In this document: positions 34,146-46,557 of the stretch, one piece after another
Numbering within the stretch: the first letter of the stretch is position 1
Layout of the letters: every line of letters begins with the position of its first letter
From: Pithys albifrons albifrons
Lineage: Eukaryota > Chordata > Aves > Passeriformes > Thamnophilidae
Reading direction: 5' to 3'
DNA: 64,000 nt
Assembly: GCF_047495875.1 (NCBI RefSeq)
Contig: NC_092472.1
Location: 1,482,349 to 1,546,348 of the forward strand
Made by a program: the position numbers and the translations under genes
Notes under the pieces: model-generated
The model's database searches: none
Told to the model about the DNA's origin: nothing
Seen by the model: only the letters and a program-made list of their open reading frames with translations

Positions 34146-37100
34146 AGTCTTCTAATTTATTTTCAAAGCCCTACAAGAAAATGCAGATTGTTTCATCTAT
34201 ACCAGTTACTTTGTTGCTGGTCCACCCTGGAAGACCATCCCTTCATAAAACATCAGCTGACATCCTGCAGAGAACTAAGCAGAGTCCATGGAGCACTTGA
34301 TGGCCAGCAGGTTCTGATGGAGGGTCTGCAGGAGTCAGCAGGAAGGCAGCAAACAGCATTTTGGCACAGGATTGTCCACAGGATTTCCTGGAAGCTGAGC
34401 AAACTCGCAAAGCACCAAGTCCTTGCTCTACTTGGGGACACCTCAAGTGAACAGGTCCAATACAAGGCTGGATCAGGCCACAGATGTCTTGTTACACACC
34501 CAGAGATGGTTCAGCAGCAAGACAGGAGTTGGTGGTGGACACTAAACTGCAGAGACACTGCAATACTCAGAACTACAACCAGAATGATCAGTGGCTGTGA
34601 GAGAAGGGGCTGGACTATTTATGAGTGTCAAACTGTATAAATATCCGTGTACATTTGATTGCTCAACCTGCTGTGCATGGGCTCATGTATTAAACACCAG
34701 CTTGCACATTCCACAGAGCGGTTTGGGCTTTTTTTCCTTCTTTCTAGGCTGTCAGAAAGGATTTGGATGAGGTCAGTCTCTGAACACAGAACATTAAGTA
34801 TTAACTCAAGGAGGGACACAAAACTACATCTTCTACTGTACAGCATTTGCCATATTGTGCAGATCAGTTTGATTTGTTTTATTGCTGACAATTACCAGCT
34901 CCAGCCAGGCTGACCTGCTGAACGAGCCTTCTGACACAGTCATTAGTCACAGTTCAGTGGACATCATGATATAGTAGAGTTTGGAGTCGTGTAAAGCCAC
35001 GGACAGTTATCAAACAGTTGAGAAACCGTAGACTAAGCACAAGCAGCGCCGTGGCTGCCAAGGGGGGAAGAAACCTCATGAAATCTGGAATATGTTTCTA
35101 CTTACTGTCCATCCTGGTAAAATAAAATGATCTCTCATTTGAGCATATGGTTCTGCTTAGACAAGAAACTGTATATATTGGTCTAAATCCAGAATAGCCT
35201 TTCTGACATATTACTCAGTATTAGAAAATCACTACAACCTGTGTGCTCTGTAGCGATTCCTAATGCTCAGTGCAACAATCCTGCAGTGACCCTCCTCCTC
35301 CTCCCTCTTGCCTCCCCAGCTTTCTGTCCTGGACCTTTTCCTTTCTTCTTGTCTCAGCTTTATACCTTTTCTGTAAGGCCAGTTGCAAATGTCTTTCCCC
35401 TTTTTTTCCCTCCATGCTGCTTCTGTCCTCACACACATCCCTTCAAGAAGAGATTATGACTCTTTCACATGAGACTTTCAGCAGTATGCCAGAGTTCTCA
35501 GTTTGTATGGAATCTACTGCTGGCACAGAGGTTCAGCTTTCACATGGCACATGCCTCATGGATAATCTGCATAAGTAGGTTTTAAAGCCTTTCATATTTT
35601 AACAAATTTCTTAGTTTCTACTGAAGCATTGTCAGAGGGACAGAGGAACCTCCAAAGCTTTGGGGGTGCTCAGGGGCAATGGAGATGGAGTCCTGGATTC
35701 ATGGTGCTCCCCTCCCATGTCCAAAAGAGGGCAACTTTGGCTGGAGAACAGGTCAGGCTTGTCCCCATGTAGAATAGTACAGCAACATCCTCATTCTCCT
35801 GGAGCTTCCCGTGAAGTGTCAGGCCACACAAAAGGAAGTAGATTTATCTGAGAAGGAAGACTTTGCAGACCTTTGACACTGAATGGGACCTCTCTGAAGA
35901 GGAGCTGGTTGACATTTCTCTGGCTATATTTGCCAGCTGAGAATGTATTTTAGACATGATCCAATATTTCCACGGGAACATACTGATTTTCAGAAAACAG
36001 CATTGCAAAAGAAATATTTAACTGAAACATTTCAGTGAGATCAAAACATCTGAATGGGGAAAGCTCACTTTGTAAGAATGGATATGGATGGGAAAGGAAA
36101 CTTTGCCAGAAAACCACGCAGCCAACTGGGCCTGGGATGGATCCAGATATGTCAAAGACAGATTCATTAATGCTGAGCTCTTCTTCAGCTTACAGAGCTG
36201 TGCAGCCACGGGGAAGAAGGAGCAGTTCCAAGGCACCTGAGCTGAAGATGAAACAAGAGCTCTGTCCCCAGGGTCCCCGAGGTGTGTCTGTGCTGCACAA
36301 CCGCTGGAGAGAGCTGGGACAGAGCTGCAAACACAGTGGCACAAAACACAGCTGAGAGCTTCGCATCAAGCAGCATAGGGTGGAAATCCAACCCACAGCA
36401 AGGTGAGGCTGCAGGTTACAGCCCCCCTGAACAGAAAATGCCAGTGGCAGGGACCTGCAGCACTGCAGCCCATGACAGTCTTGGCAGGTTCCTGCCTCTG
36501 TTAGTTGAGACTGAAAAAAAGAGCTTTCCCATGAAAAGCAGCTTCTTAGCTGAGTAAGTGAACATTTACATACACTGAGCAACAGGTAAATACAACTACA
36601 AAGAGAAAATGCAAAAAATTCTTTTTATTTTTTAAAACAGAGTTCTTTCAGGAAAGCGTTGGAGAGACTGGCAAAATCCCTCCCATTGCTCACAAGGAAA
36701 TGATTCCTCTGGGACCTTGTTCATCTCTGGACTAAGAAGTTTTTTCCTGAGTTTCATGCTGGCTGTTAGTTCTGTCGCCTACCAATTCAAGCCAGGCTGC
36801 CTGAAGAAATGGGCAATACCATCTGAAAGGTGCCACCATTTCAAGACACAGAAGAGAGAAAGGGTGATGTCTTTTGGCAGAGTCAATACCATCACGCCAT
36901 TGGGTCTGCACCTTTTCTGCACTCCAGGAAGCTCAGTCTGTGCCAACAGAATGGATTTTGTCCATATATAAAAGATTTCTGTAGACCTCAGCCAAGATAA
37001 GGATTTGTGCCCAGGCTGAGGGAGCCTCAATTACTTGTGTAATAATACACCTAGAACCACTTCAGTTAATGACAAGGCTTGCACAGGAACTGAGTGTAGA

Positions 37101-37248
37101 GGGAGTAGCTTCATAACCTCTTGAACAGGAAGAACAGACACCTTCACTGAACTAGGGCTGAAACCCAGACCTCCCAGGGAGCACCATCAGCTGCAGCAGG
37201 ACAGACACGGCTGGGATCCTGTAAGGGCATCACCCCAGAGGACAGGGA
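34146..37248. other. unique non-coding DNA
   Basis: About 3 kb without a named repeat. A pyrimidine-rich stretch lies at about 35,285-35,420. Open frames are short and unsupported. Confidence 0.5.
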
Positions 37249-37811
37249 GCTATGGGGTAGCACGGGCTGGGGGTGCCCTGCTGGGGCAGCTGTGGGGCAG
37301 CACAGGCTGGGGGTGCCCTGCTGGGGCAGCCGTGGGGCAGCACAGGCTGGGGGTGCCCTGCTGGGGCAGCCGTGGGGCAGCACAGGCTGGGGGTGCCCTG
37401 CTGGGGCAGCTGTGGGGCAGTACAGGCTGGGGGTGCCCTGCTGGGGCAGCCGTGGGGCAGTACAGGCTGGGGGTGCCCTGCTGGGGCAGCTGTGGGTCAG
37501 CACAGGCTGGGGGTGCCCTGCTGGGGCAGCTGTGGGGCAGTACAGGCTGGGGGTGCCCTGCTGGGGCAGCCGTGGGGCAGCACAGGCTGGGGGTGCCCTG
37601 CTGGGGCAGCCGTGGGGCAGTACAGGCTGGGGGTGCCCTGCTGGGGCAGCCGTGGGGCAGCACAGGCTGGGGGTGCCCTGCTGGGGCAGCTGTGGGGCAA
37701 CACAGGCTGGGGGTGCCCTGCTGGGGCAGCTGTGGGGCAGTACAGGCTGGGGGTGCCCTGCTGGGGCAGCTGTGGGGCAGTACAGGCTGGGGGTGCCCTG
37801 CTGGGGCAGCT
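37249..37811 (+). repeat. 40-bp G-rich minisatellite, about 14 copies
   Basis: Thirteen full 40-bp units begin at 37,281 and every 40 bp thereafter to 37,800, with partial units on both sides. Each unit has three G-runs: one of five (GCTGGGGGTG) and two of four (CTGGGGCAG and TGTGGGGCAG). Variation is almost confined to two sites, T/C before GTGGGG and C/T before ACAGGC, plus singletons GTCAG in unit 6 and GCAA in unit 11. Because 40 is not a multiple of 3, all + frames and two - frames stay open, so the 178-217-codon frames are not evidence of a gene. The pattern indicates a length-variable VNTR. Confidence 0.97.
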
Positions 37812-38724
37812 CTGTCCCAGGTCCTGGGGGTCCTGGGGGAAGCCCAGCTTGGTCTCAATAGCCCATGACATAACAAGGAGCTCCTTCCTACCTGGAAAAG
37901 CATGACTTTCTCTAGTATTCAGAAGAGGAAGATGTTCGGAGTAATCCAGTACTAACCCTACAGTCCAGGCTTTCTCCATGCACTAGAATTTCTTAAAAAG
38001 AGCTTTGCACATCAGTTGTCTCACCCACATTTATAAAAACACCCTCACAAATATATAGATTCTCTCTCTCTCACTCTTTATAACTATAGATATAGATACA
38101 TATATATATCTCATCACACTATATATAGACAAATACATATAGAGATACATACGTATATATAACCTTTGATTTTTTATAAATCATCATGAAAACATCTTAT
38201 TTCACAACATAAACTCTCACCCAAACCTTCTTCCCACAGAGTTTTGTAAGACAGGAGTGACAAAGTATTAAAAGTGAAAGTCACTTTCCTTCACTATTCA
38301 CATTTTTGTGTATGATTTGCAGTGCCAAGCACCAGTTCTGCAACACATGTACACTCTGCACTGAGTAAAACCAGGTCAAATGGAAATCTGCATATTCTTT
38401 TTATAAAAAATTAATTAATTATTGATGGGTTTTTTAATCAATCATGCTTATAAGAACTCAAAAGTTTCATGTTTGGTATAGATAAATTCAGCTTGAGGAG
38501 ACCCTCACTGTACCTCTGGGCAGCCCAGTGACAGAGCATTTGGAGGATCTGTCTCATTCAGAAAGCAAATAAGGTCATCGCACCCAAGGGGAGGTGTGGG
38601 GACCTGTCAGAGGTCAGACAATTTCAACACACAGAATTACATTTGCAAAATAAAATCATGGCTTGACAAAAAATCTTTCTGAGGAAACAAGATAATGCCA
38701 GTGGAGGAAAAAGGTCAGTTTCTG
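37812..38724. other. unique AT-rich DNA with microsatellite
   Basis: It contains degenerate TC and TATA/TAGA simple sequence at about 38,057-38,162. No gene is seen. Confidence 0.6.
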
Positions 38725-38991
38725 CCCCTCCTCTGCCCCTGCCAAAGAATTTGTACCTGCAATGAGGTCTCCCCTCAGTCTCCTCTTCTGCAGCTGAACA
38801 CACCAAGTGCCCTCAGCTGCACCTCACACACTTTCCCTCAAGGTTCTTCACATCTTCATGTCCCTCCTTTGGACACTCTCTAATGCCTGAATATCTTTTC
38901 TTTGTTGTGTCACCCCAAACTGCCCCAATATTGCACGTGAGGCCATCCCAGTGCAGGGCAGAGTGGTACAATCCCCACCCTCACTGGCCAC
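38725..38991 (-). mobile_element. CR1 LINE internal fragment
   Basis: Reverse-oriented CR1 ('ACCTGCAATGAGGTCTCCCC', 'CCTCCTTTGGACACTCTC') with no 3' terminus. It is the reverse complement of 39,650-39,890 and shares the unusual CAATATTG variant with that copy. Confidence 0.82.
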
Positions 38992-39145
38992 AGATCTTTC
39001 TTCTCCCCGCTCACCCCAAAGCCCCACGGGCTGTGCTGTGCCTTGGGTAACACCTTGTCATTGCTCTGAGATCTTTCTTCTCCCTGCTCACCCCAAAGCC
39101 CCACGGGCTGTGCGGTGCCTTGGGTAACACCCTGCCATTGCTCTG
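38992..39145 (+). repeat. 77-bp tandem duplication
   Basis: Copies at 38,992-39,068 and 39,069-39,145 both start AGATCTTTCTTCTCC and carry 'CACCCCAAAGCCCCACGGGC'. They differ at only a few bases (for example CCCGC/CCTGC and GCTGTG/GCGGTG), so the duplication is fairly recent. Confidence 0.93.
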
Positions 39146-39275
39146 AGCACGAGCACACCCCCCAGAGAAACTCACCCCAACACAGCCCTTGTGCAGCACC
39201 GAAGGGCCCAGCCCCGGCCCCTGGCACTTCAAACCCTTCCCTGACACCTGCTTGGGTTGCTCAGGTTGTGCCCTG

Positions 39276-39396
39276 GCCGCGGGCCAGGCGTGAGCTCAGC
39301 GCGCAGCTGGACCCCCGGCACACATCACAAATCCTGGCACGGCCGCGCAGGGGCACGCGCTGCCCCCGCCAGGTGCGCCCGCTCCCGCCCCACCAT
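39276..39396. other. CpG-dense patch
   Basis: About 15 CpG dinucleotides lie in 120 bp, against a CpG-poor background. No start codon context, splice site or recognisable peptide goes with it. It may be a small promoter-like island or an undated GC-rich insertion. Confidence 0.5.
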
Positions 39397-39424
39397 CCAT
39401 CATCCACAGCAGGGAGAGCACGGA

Positions 39425-39615
39425 AAGGGCCAGCTGCTGAGAAAAAGGAATAGCACGGCTTGGGAAAAAGTGTAAAGGTGTCACCAGAGACGTACTGCAG
39501 AGGGTGAGGTTACAGAGCAAGGTGGCAATCCAGGCTGAGAGCAGCCGGACAGGGAAAAGTATCCCAGGGGACCTCATGGCTTGGGAGAGAAGTGGGATGG
39601 CAAATCTGGCAAGAA
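39425..39615 (+). repeat. second copy of the 170-bp module
   Basis: It matches 30,755-30,927 (GAATAGCACGGCTTGGG start, 'CAGGGGACCTCATGG' end). It continues here into a longer CR1 segment, so the 30.8-kb copy carries an internal deletion by comparison. Confidence 0.7.
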
Positions 39616-39645
39616 AGGGGCAGAGGAAAGGAGCAGGAATGACGG

Positions 39646-40160
39646 TGGTAGGGATTGGTGTGGCCTCACCTACAATATTAGGGCAGTTTGGGGTGACACA
39701 ACATCAGAAAGATATGAAGTCATTAGAGAGTGTTCAAAGGAGGGACATGAGGATGGGGAAGGGCCTGGAGGGGCAGCGTGTGAGGACACTGAGGGCACTT
39801 GGTGTGTTCAGCTGGAGGAGTCTGAGGGGAGACCTCATTGCAGGTACAACTTCCTCAGCAGGGGCAGAAGAGGGACAGGTACTGAGCTCTGCTCTGTGGG
39901 GACCAGGGACAGCACCCAGGGAATGGCTGGAGCTGTGTCAGGGCAGGGTTAGGTTGGATCTCAGGGAAAGGCTCTTCCCCCAGAGGGTGGTGGGCACTGA
40001 CCAGGCTCCCCAGGACAGTGGGCACAGCCCCAAGGCAGCCAGAGCTCCAGGAGGGTTTGGATGATGCTCTGGGGCACAGGGTGTGACTCTTGAGGATGGG
40101 TCTCTGCCTCCATGACCTTTGTGGGTCCCTTCCAACTCAGCACATTCTGTGACGCTGTGA
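39646..40160 (+). mobile_element. CR1 LINE 3' half
   Basis: It runs from 'GTGTGGCCTCACCTACAATA' through 'GGGAAGGGCCTGGAGGGGCA' and 'CCCCCAGAGGGTGGTGGGCA' to a terminus 'TTCTGTGACGCTGTGA'. It overlaps in sequence, inverted, with 38,725-38,991. Confidence 0.9.
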
Positions 40161-42574
40161 AAACAGAAGAGCTGTATCTCTGCATGGTCCTGGCAAAGGG
40201 ACAGGGGACCATCATGGCTCCCACAGTTCATGTGTAGATCCTGAGCCTGAGCATCCTCCTCCTGCCTCCTCCCATCAGGGGAGAGAGGCTCAGAAGAGGG
40301 CACAGGGCAAGGCACTGCTTCTCTCTGGGACACAGAACTTACCTTTCTGAAATGTTCTGCTGGGGAAGTCCCTGCTTTGTAGACTGGCAACAAATCAAAT
40401 CTTCCTGTGACAATAGCCAGAGCTTGAACAGGGAGACTGAGAGGTCAGTAAGATGGGGGTAAAACCTGTGGAGATGTTTTCTCATTTCATGATAAAAGCC
40501 CACTAAAGCTGACTGTCCACAGCAGACACACTGTGGATGTGAAAGCTCTTGCACCAACCAGAATGAATATTGTGGCAAAATGGCCTTGAATTACATATAA
40601 CTGACTAAACCAAATACAAGTATAAAAATGGGCTCCCAATTGTTCTGTTGTTACAAAGCTGTTGTGCTATAAATGCAGTAACAGAATCAGAAGGTATAAA
40701 AAAACCCCAAACCTGATTTGTTTTAAGGCATTGTGATGAATTCAAGTAGAGAATGCTGTTGTGTGTTTGCCTCCACCAGCAAGGGACTCGGCATGAAGAA
40801 TTTGTTACACCTCAGCAGAAACACAACAGAGAAAGTTACACAAAAAGGCAGAAGGTACTGCAGTTGGAAAAAAACCTACAGTACCCCATTCCCCCCAATA
40901 AACCCACAACTAAATAAAAGAAAAACAATCTCCAAAATACCCCAAACCTTGGCCAATGCCCTCAAAGCCATTCTTTCCCTGGCACACCTGAGCACAGACC
41001 TCAGAGAGACCCCTCAGCTCTCTAGAGATTCTTTGATACCAACTTGCACCAACAGTAAAAGAGAGGCAGAGAAAAAGGGACTTGCCTGGCAGCAGGTAAA
41101 CAGCAATGCCAGGAAAAAACCTTGTCTGTAACATTCCCACCTGTGCCTTGTTCCACATGAGACCCAGGATTCCATCACACCCCCAACATAAAACTCGAGT
41201 GCACCTGCACTGAACAGAGCCTTTTAGCTGTCTTTGCTTCTGCAACTTCAATTTATTTTGTCTTTCTACTTCACAGGCAAACCCCACCACAAAGATGAAG
41301 ACAATATGCAAACTATGGGTGGAGTAAATACAGAGCCAAATAAGCACAAATCCTTTCAACATGAGACAAAAACCATATGTGAGACCATATGCCTGGATTG
41401 GAAGTGCAGGGAATTTCATTTATAAGCCAAAATGTTAGAAAGTGAATTTTTACCATATTTTAGAAATTCCTGTTACATAACAGGAAACTGAAGCTGTGTG
41501 GTAAGCTCTGGGATGCCACCCCAACCAGCAGACACCTCACTCCTTCTCTCTTTGCTTTAGACAAAGCAAGAGGAAGACAAATACCACAGAAAAATAGGTT
41601 ATCCCTTCTTATTTGACTTAAAAGCAAGAATATCCTGAATTACTGAAAGTCACTGGGCCTGATCTGACAAATCAAGGTCTGATGTTGCACCCTCAGCAGC
41701 AGCAACCAGAAGGAGGGAACAGCAGGGGAGAGGCTGATTCAAAGACCTGGAAATAGAATACTGATATATTAAGAGCATCAAGACAAATCCAATGTTGTTC
41801 CAGTCTGCTTCTGACACCACTGAAAGCTCTTGCCAGTCAAAGTCTCATCAGCCACCTGAATGCCATAAAATCTGTATTTAATGTGTTAATTTTTAATATT
41901 AAACAGAGTGCCTGGCACTTCAAAACAAATCACTAGTTGCTCTTGTTTGAAGTAAAAAGAAAACAAAGGGGGGGAAATCCCTTGGAAATTTCTAAATCAT
42001 TTTTTTATTTAGCATAATGCCCCTGTCTGCATTCACATGGTTCCCAAATATAAGCCCAAACCTGGATCTGCCATCCAGCTGCCCAATTAGCAGGAACACC
42101 TCCCTGAGATTACCTGGCAGGAATGGAAGAGGTCAAGATTCCCTCTGCTCTTCCAAGTGATAGAAAAAGAGGTAAAAATGCAATTAAAAATATATCAGCT
42201 GAGATTATTCAGACTTCATTTACAAGAATCTGGCACTTATATCATAAATAGACATTACCTTGTTTCATTTTTATTGTAGTTTTATATATATGACTTTATT
42301 GTATTATAATCATTAATTTCATAGTATTTTCAGCCTATTTCCCTGTTTCAGCTTCTTTCAGCCTGTTTTTCAAATAAGTCTGCTGTAGCCAAGGGAACAG
42401 TTCCCTTCATTTTTGAACAGAGCAGTACTTGCCTCCCACAGGCTGCAAGGCTGACCTTGCAAAGCCTGGTTTAGTGTCAAAAACTGAACTGCAAAAGTGT
42501 TCATATGTGTCTTGTGAAAGGGAGGAGGGAGACAGAAATACAAAGATTTCTAGTCTTAACTGTATTAATAAAAG
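40161..42574. other. unique non-coding DNA
   Basis: About 2.4 kb with nothing recognisable. AT-rich runs occur near 41,880-41,900 and 42,270-42,310. Confidence 0.45.
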
Positions 42575-43380
42575 TTATTAGCTGTAAGCGTCCTCGGAGT
42601 AAAATGAACACAGGCTGGAAAGATTTTTGACTCCCCTATGAGGACCACACTTAAACCAGGGAGAAATTATTAGCAATAAGCACTTCTAGACAATCAGATC
42701 CTTATGTCCCCAACACTATCTGTCGACTAATGGACAGCACACAGGTTGGAAGGGTTTCTGACCTCTAATATAAAGCCACACCTAAGCCAGAAAAGAACTT
42801 TCCCCACAACAGCTCCCGAAATAACATTTATTAATACAAATATGTGACAGTTATTGTGGGTTCCGCTTTGCCGGTGAGAACGTTCAGCTGCAAGATTGTA
42901 TTTAATTGATAATAAAAGATCCCAAAAAACCCCAGCACAAAACACATTTTACAGAGACAAACACACTAAACTCAAGTTACAATACAGCAATGTCACGACA
43001 GACAGAAACCAGCAACAAAGAACTACTAACTAAAACACAGCCACCTGAAACACTTATCTAGACACTCTCTCAATAATATAGGACAATAAAATATCTTGCA
43101 CATCACTCTCCTTCCTGCTTTCCCTTCCCCTGTTCATGGTGGAGAAAGAGAAAAACCACTGCTAGTTTGCCTTTTGTCTGCGGTTGGAGAGGAGGAGAGG
43201 AGGTTTTGTGTCACCTTTATAATGCAGAGCTAAGAGCAAAGCTGGGCCAGAGTGGGCCCGGCGGGAGAAAGGCATCTTCATCTTTACCTCCTCCTGTGAA
43301 AGCAAAGAAAGTTTTCTCTGTGCTCCCTCACTAGAAGTGGAGCAGGGAGTATTGCTATTGAAACTCCTTGTAAACAAAGC

Positions 43381-43800
43381 ATGAGTAGCTTTTGGGGAAG
43401 AGAAGAACTAGAACACTGTCCAGGACACCCGATCCCGGGCAGGTCCACCCCTGGGACCACAGAATTTTCTGTCAGCGCTGCTCCCCTTGGAGCAGTGAGT
43501 GAAGCCGGCAAAGAGCCGGGTGGGCAGTACAGCACGGCAGAGCCAGGGCCAGGGGCAACACCGGCAGTGGCTCTGGATGCCACGGTTTCTAAGGCAACAG
43601 AGGCCAGTTCGAGGGCCATCAGGAACGGGACCATTCCCTTCAGAGCCAGTGTGGCCCCAGCAAAGAGGGCCAGGGAAGCTGTGCTCAAAGCCAGTGCTAC
43701 AGCAATAGCAGGTGCCAGCACAAACCCAGGGGCAGCACCTACAGCCAAGACCTTGCCCAGACCGACAGGGGGGAGCCATGGGCGACCCTTTCCTCTCTAA
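43381..43800 (+). CDS. Ala/Pro-rich open frame, unidentified
   Basis: This is 139 codons, rich in Ala, Pro, Gly and Thr in its second half, with no recognised domain. The GC-rich, CpG-bearing composition contrasts with the AT-rich flanks. The opposite strand is also open over most of the interval (43,284-43,748), as expected from GC-rich DNA, so coding is unproven. Its position inside a probable ERV suggests a gag fragment. A chance open frame is equally possible. Confidence 0.2.
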   Translation: MSSFWGREELEHCPGHPIPGRSTPGTTEFSVSAAPLGAVSEAGKEPGGQYSTAEPGPGATPAVALDATVSKATEASSRAIRNGTIPFRASVAPAKRAREAVLKASATAIAGASTNPGAAPTAKTLPRPTGGSHGRPFPL

Positions 43801-46545
43801 CCCTGTCGCTATCAATCCATACCTGCCTCAATGAGCAGGCAGAGGATTTAAACACCTTGTCCTGGAATTCAGGACTCCCCACCAAGCAGGCAGGCAGCCT
43901 GATCATCTTGACTGCCTTGCCCAAGTGTGCAAAATTTCTAACTGCAGAAAAAGGGGGGCAAGTTTCTCCACCCCCTCCGTGGGCATTTCCAGCCTTTGCC
44001 CCTTATCCCTGCCACCAAGACCAAAAAGGGGGGAGCAAAAAGGGTGATAGTGTCACTGTGTTACAAGCTGCCTGAACAGACTCAGTTCATTCCAACTTAT
44101 ATGAATGTTAAAGCACCAACTTAAGTTTAAGAGCCTCTATCTTATTTAAGTTTAAAGATTCTGTCTGTGTTTGCAATTTTCTCATTTCCAATTTTAGAGA
44201 AGCCTCAACACCTGATACACTGAGACAGATTGGCAAAGCGAAACCAAAACTTTCTGTGGTGATCTCTGTGTTCTGGGTTTGCTCTAAAGGACTCCAGCTT
44301 GCAGCAGTGTCTCAGCATAGCTCTAAGGCTGCTGAGAACTAAGACCAGTGTCATGCTGGTGCAAAAAGCAACCTCTGCCACCTCTGTATTTTTGCCTTTA
44401 ATGTAAATAACCATCTGCTGTTAGAATATGATTATTTGCAGACAACCAAAGGAGTCTGTCACCACCAGACCTGAGGACATGCCTCTCAAGAATCCAACTG
44501 GGAGCAAAGTTGATGAAAACATCGTTGTGCAAGCCTTCTGTAGAACAACTGTGCCTTTTCTTTAATTGCTGCATGTGAGAGAAAGATTTTGCTAAATCTG
44601 GTTTGAAATTCTACACAGGGGTTTGTGTGATTGTAACATCAAATTTGTCTGTTTTGAATTTGTCTCTAACATCTTATCATCTAGTGTCTGTTACAGTGTG
44701 TGAAGCACTGAGCCTCACAGAGGGAAACAAGTTCTGTGTGTTACAAGCAAAGCAAGTAACTGAGTCACAACATTGCAGCTCAAGGACTGATTTAGTGGAC
44801 TCTCTCATGAACACTGGGTTACATCTGGCCTGCAATCATTGAGATGAACTGGTAACATCATAACATCATAGCTGAATAGCTTGTTTAAGTTGTTTAAATG
44901 ATGCTTGTACCCTATTTTAGCCTAATTAAGTGAATTTCAGTCATGTCCTGAAAACCTTTTATGCTCTTATGTCTCTTGGATTTCTTTCAGCGAAATGATC
45001 TTTTAGAAATCCATACTATGGCTCACAACATGTGAAGATGCCATTGTTATTTAACATGTTAATGTAAACATATGCAATTTGGCAGTGAAAATGCTTTTAT
45101 ACACAGAGGCAAGAGACTCCTGTGCTGTCACTCTGTGAGGTGAAGAGGACTGACTGTAGTCAAGGCAAGGCAGGATGGCTTGTCCTCAACGAGGCCTGAA
45201 ATATACAGACAATGCAAGCACTCTGTGAGGAGCAATTAGTCGTGCCAAGATGTTGTTTGGTGTTGCAGAAACTCCAGACACATCTTGCCTGTGGAGAGCT
45301 CTTGATTGGCCCATGAATTTGTGGGTAGCAGTCAACCTCTTCACCTTATAAAAGCTGAACCAAAATGCAAGAATTCTGAAATTTGAGATTCCTTTGAAAA
45401 TTGCCTGAGATTTGCAGCATTGCACACTCCTAAAACTCAAATAAGCAAAATTTGTCAAGAGATACGAGAGACACAAGAGACACCTTATGTGCTCAAGCCT
45501 TGCCTGTAGCTAAGGCAAAGAAACAACAGTTTCATTGATTCCTCATATTCACATAAGAAAAATTTAGTTTGCAAAATTATTAAATGGTCTAGATTTTATT
45601 TTACTTTGCAGAAACTCCAGAAACCCATAAAATTGGACATTCCTGTTCCAGACTGAGAACTGTTGAAAGATGGGACACTGATATCTGCATGCTGACTAGA
45701 GAGAGTCATCTCAAGTACTGTCAACTAACTACACATAGTCAAAAGACAGAACTGTACCCCTGTGATTCACACTCCAGGACCACTTAGAAGATTAACAACC
45801 TGATGTCATCCTAAGAAACAAAACAGACTGTTTTCTTTCCATAGCAGGTTTCCTGGACTCACAACAGGACAGAAGTCCTCTGCCCCTACAACTAGGGCAA
45901 CCAACAAAGACTATGACTTTCTTAAATTACTTTTTGTGTGTATTGTTTCCATTGCTACTAACCATGAATTAAGTTTAAAACCAAAATTTGCAGTTGCATT
46001 TGGCTTTACTCAAAACACCAAAATGATGGTTGAATTTGCATTGTGAATTTAGCAGAAATTTAGAATCAAAACTTGCATGTGTCCCTAGTCACATATCTAA
46101 AATCCTCCAAAACTGACTGATGAATTTGTACTCAGATCCCAGCAACTGATGATGAAAAAGCAATTGGCCCTAATTGGCATTTTGATGAATGAAACAAACT
46201 TTGGAAAATCCTATGGAATTCAAGAGACCTGGAAATCCCATCTCTAAGTCAATTAGGAAAAACACTCTCATTGACATCATCCAAAATCAGACCTCAGATG
46301 CTATTGCAGCTTCACAACAGTCCATAGTTTGTCTCATGTAGTACTTTAAATCAAATAACTCTTGGAAATGTCTCCACAAAGCTACTTCATGGTTACTGAA
46401 CCTAAACCAGCTGTTTAGTTACGCTTATCATTAGTGTTTTGCATAATAACCAGCTGTAAGAGTTAATGATGTAGTTGTTGTTTAAGTGTAATGCTAAGCT
46501 TAAGTAGTAGAAGCCAGACAAAATTTTTGAGTTTTGTCTGTTTCT

Positions 46546-46557
46546 AAAAGGGGGGAC
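46546..46557 (+). promoter_or_regulatory. retroviral polypurine tract
   Basis: AAAAGGGGGGAC lies immediately before the TG that starts the LTR. This is the usual second-strand primer site and it fixes the + orientation. Confidence 0.75.

Larger units (their letters stand above)
42575..46557 (+). mobile_element. probable decayed ERV internal region
   Basis: The region ends in a textbook polypurine tract followed by an LTR, so the sequence to its left should be retroviral interior. No 5' LTR or primer binding site was found, and the left limit is a guess. A degenerate direct repeat lies at about 42,604-42,665 and 42,734-42,795. A GC-rich Ala/Pro-rich open frame at 43,381-43,800 could be a gag-like relic. 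A patch around 46,260-46,325 reads through as an Asn/Gln-rich helical peptide of the sort found in envelope transmembrane subunits, but weakly. No protease, polymerase or integrase motifs are visible. Confidence 0.35.

Noticed and set aside
35270..35420. Pyrimidine-rich tract as a splice acceptor of an unseen exon
   Set aside because: The sequence after the candidate AG sites has no sustained coding character, and such tracts are common in non-coding DNA.
37250..37903. Long open frames of 178-217 codons on both strands
   Set aside because: They come from a stop-free 40-bp minisatellite. The repeat length is not a multiple of 3, so the same text appears in several frames, and a protein is not implied.
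43284..43748. 154-codon - strand frame with a hydrophobic Ala/Leu-rich start
   Set aside because: It is the mirror of the GC-rich Ala/Pro-rich + strand frame. Such composition opens both strands, and no signal or domain family is recognised.
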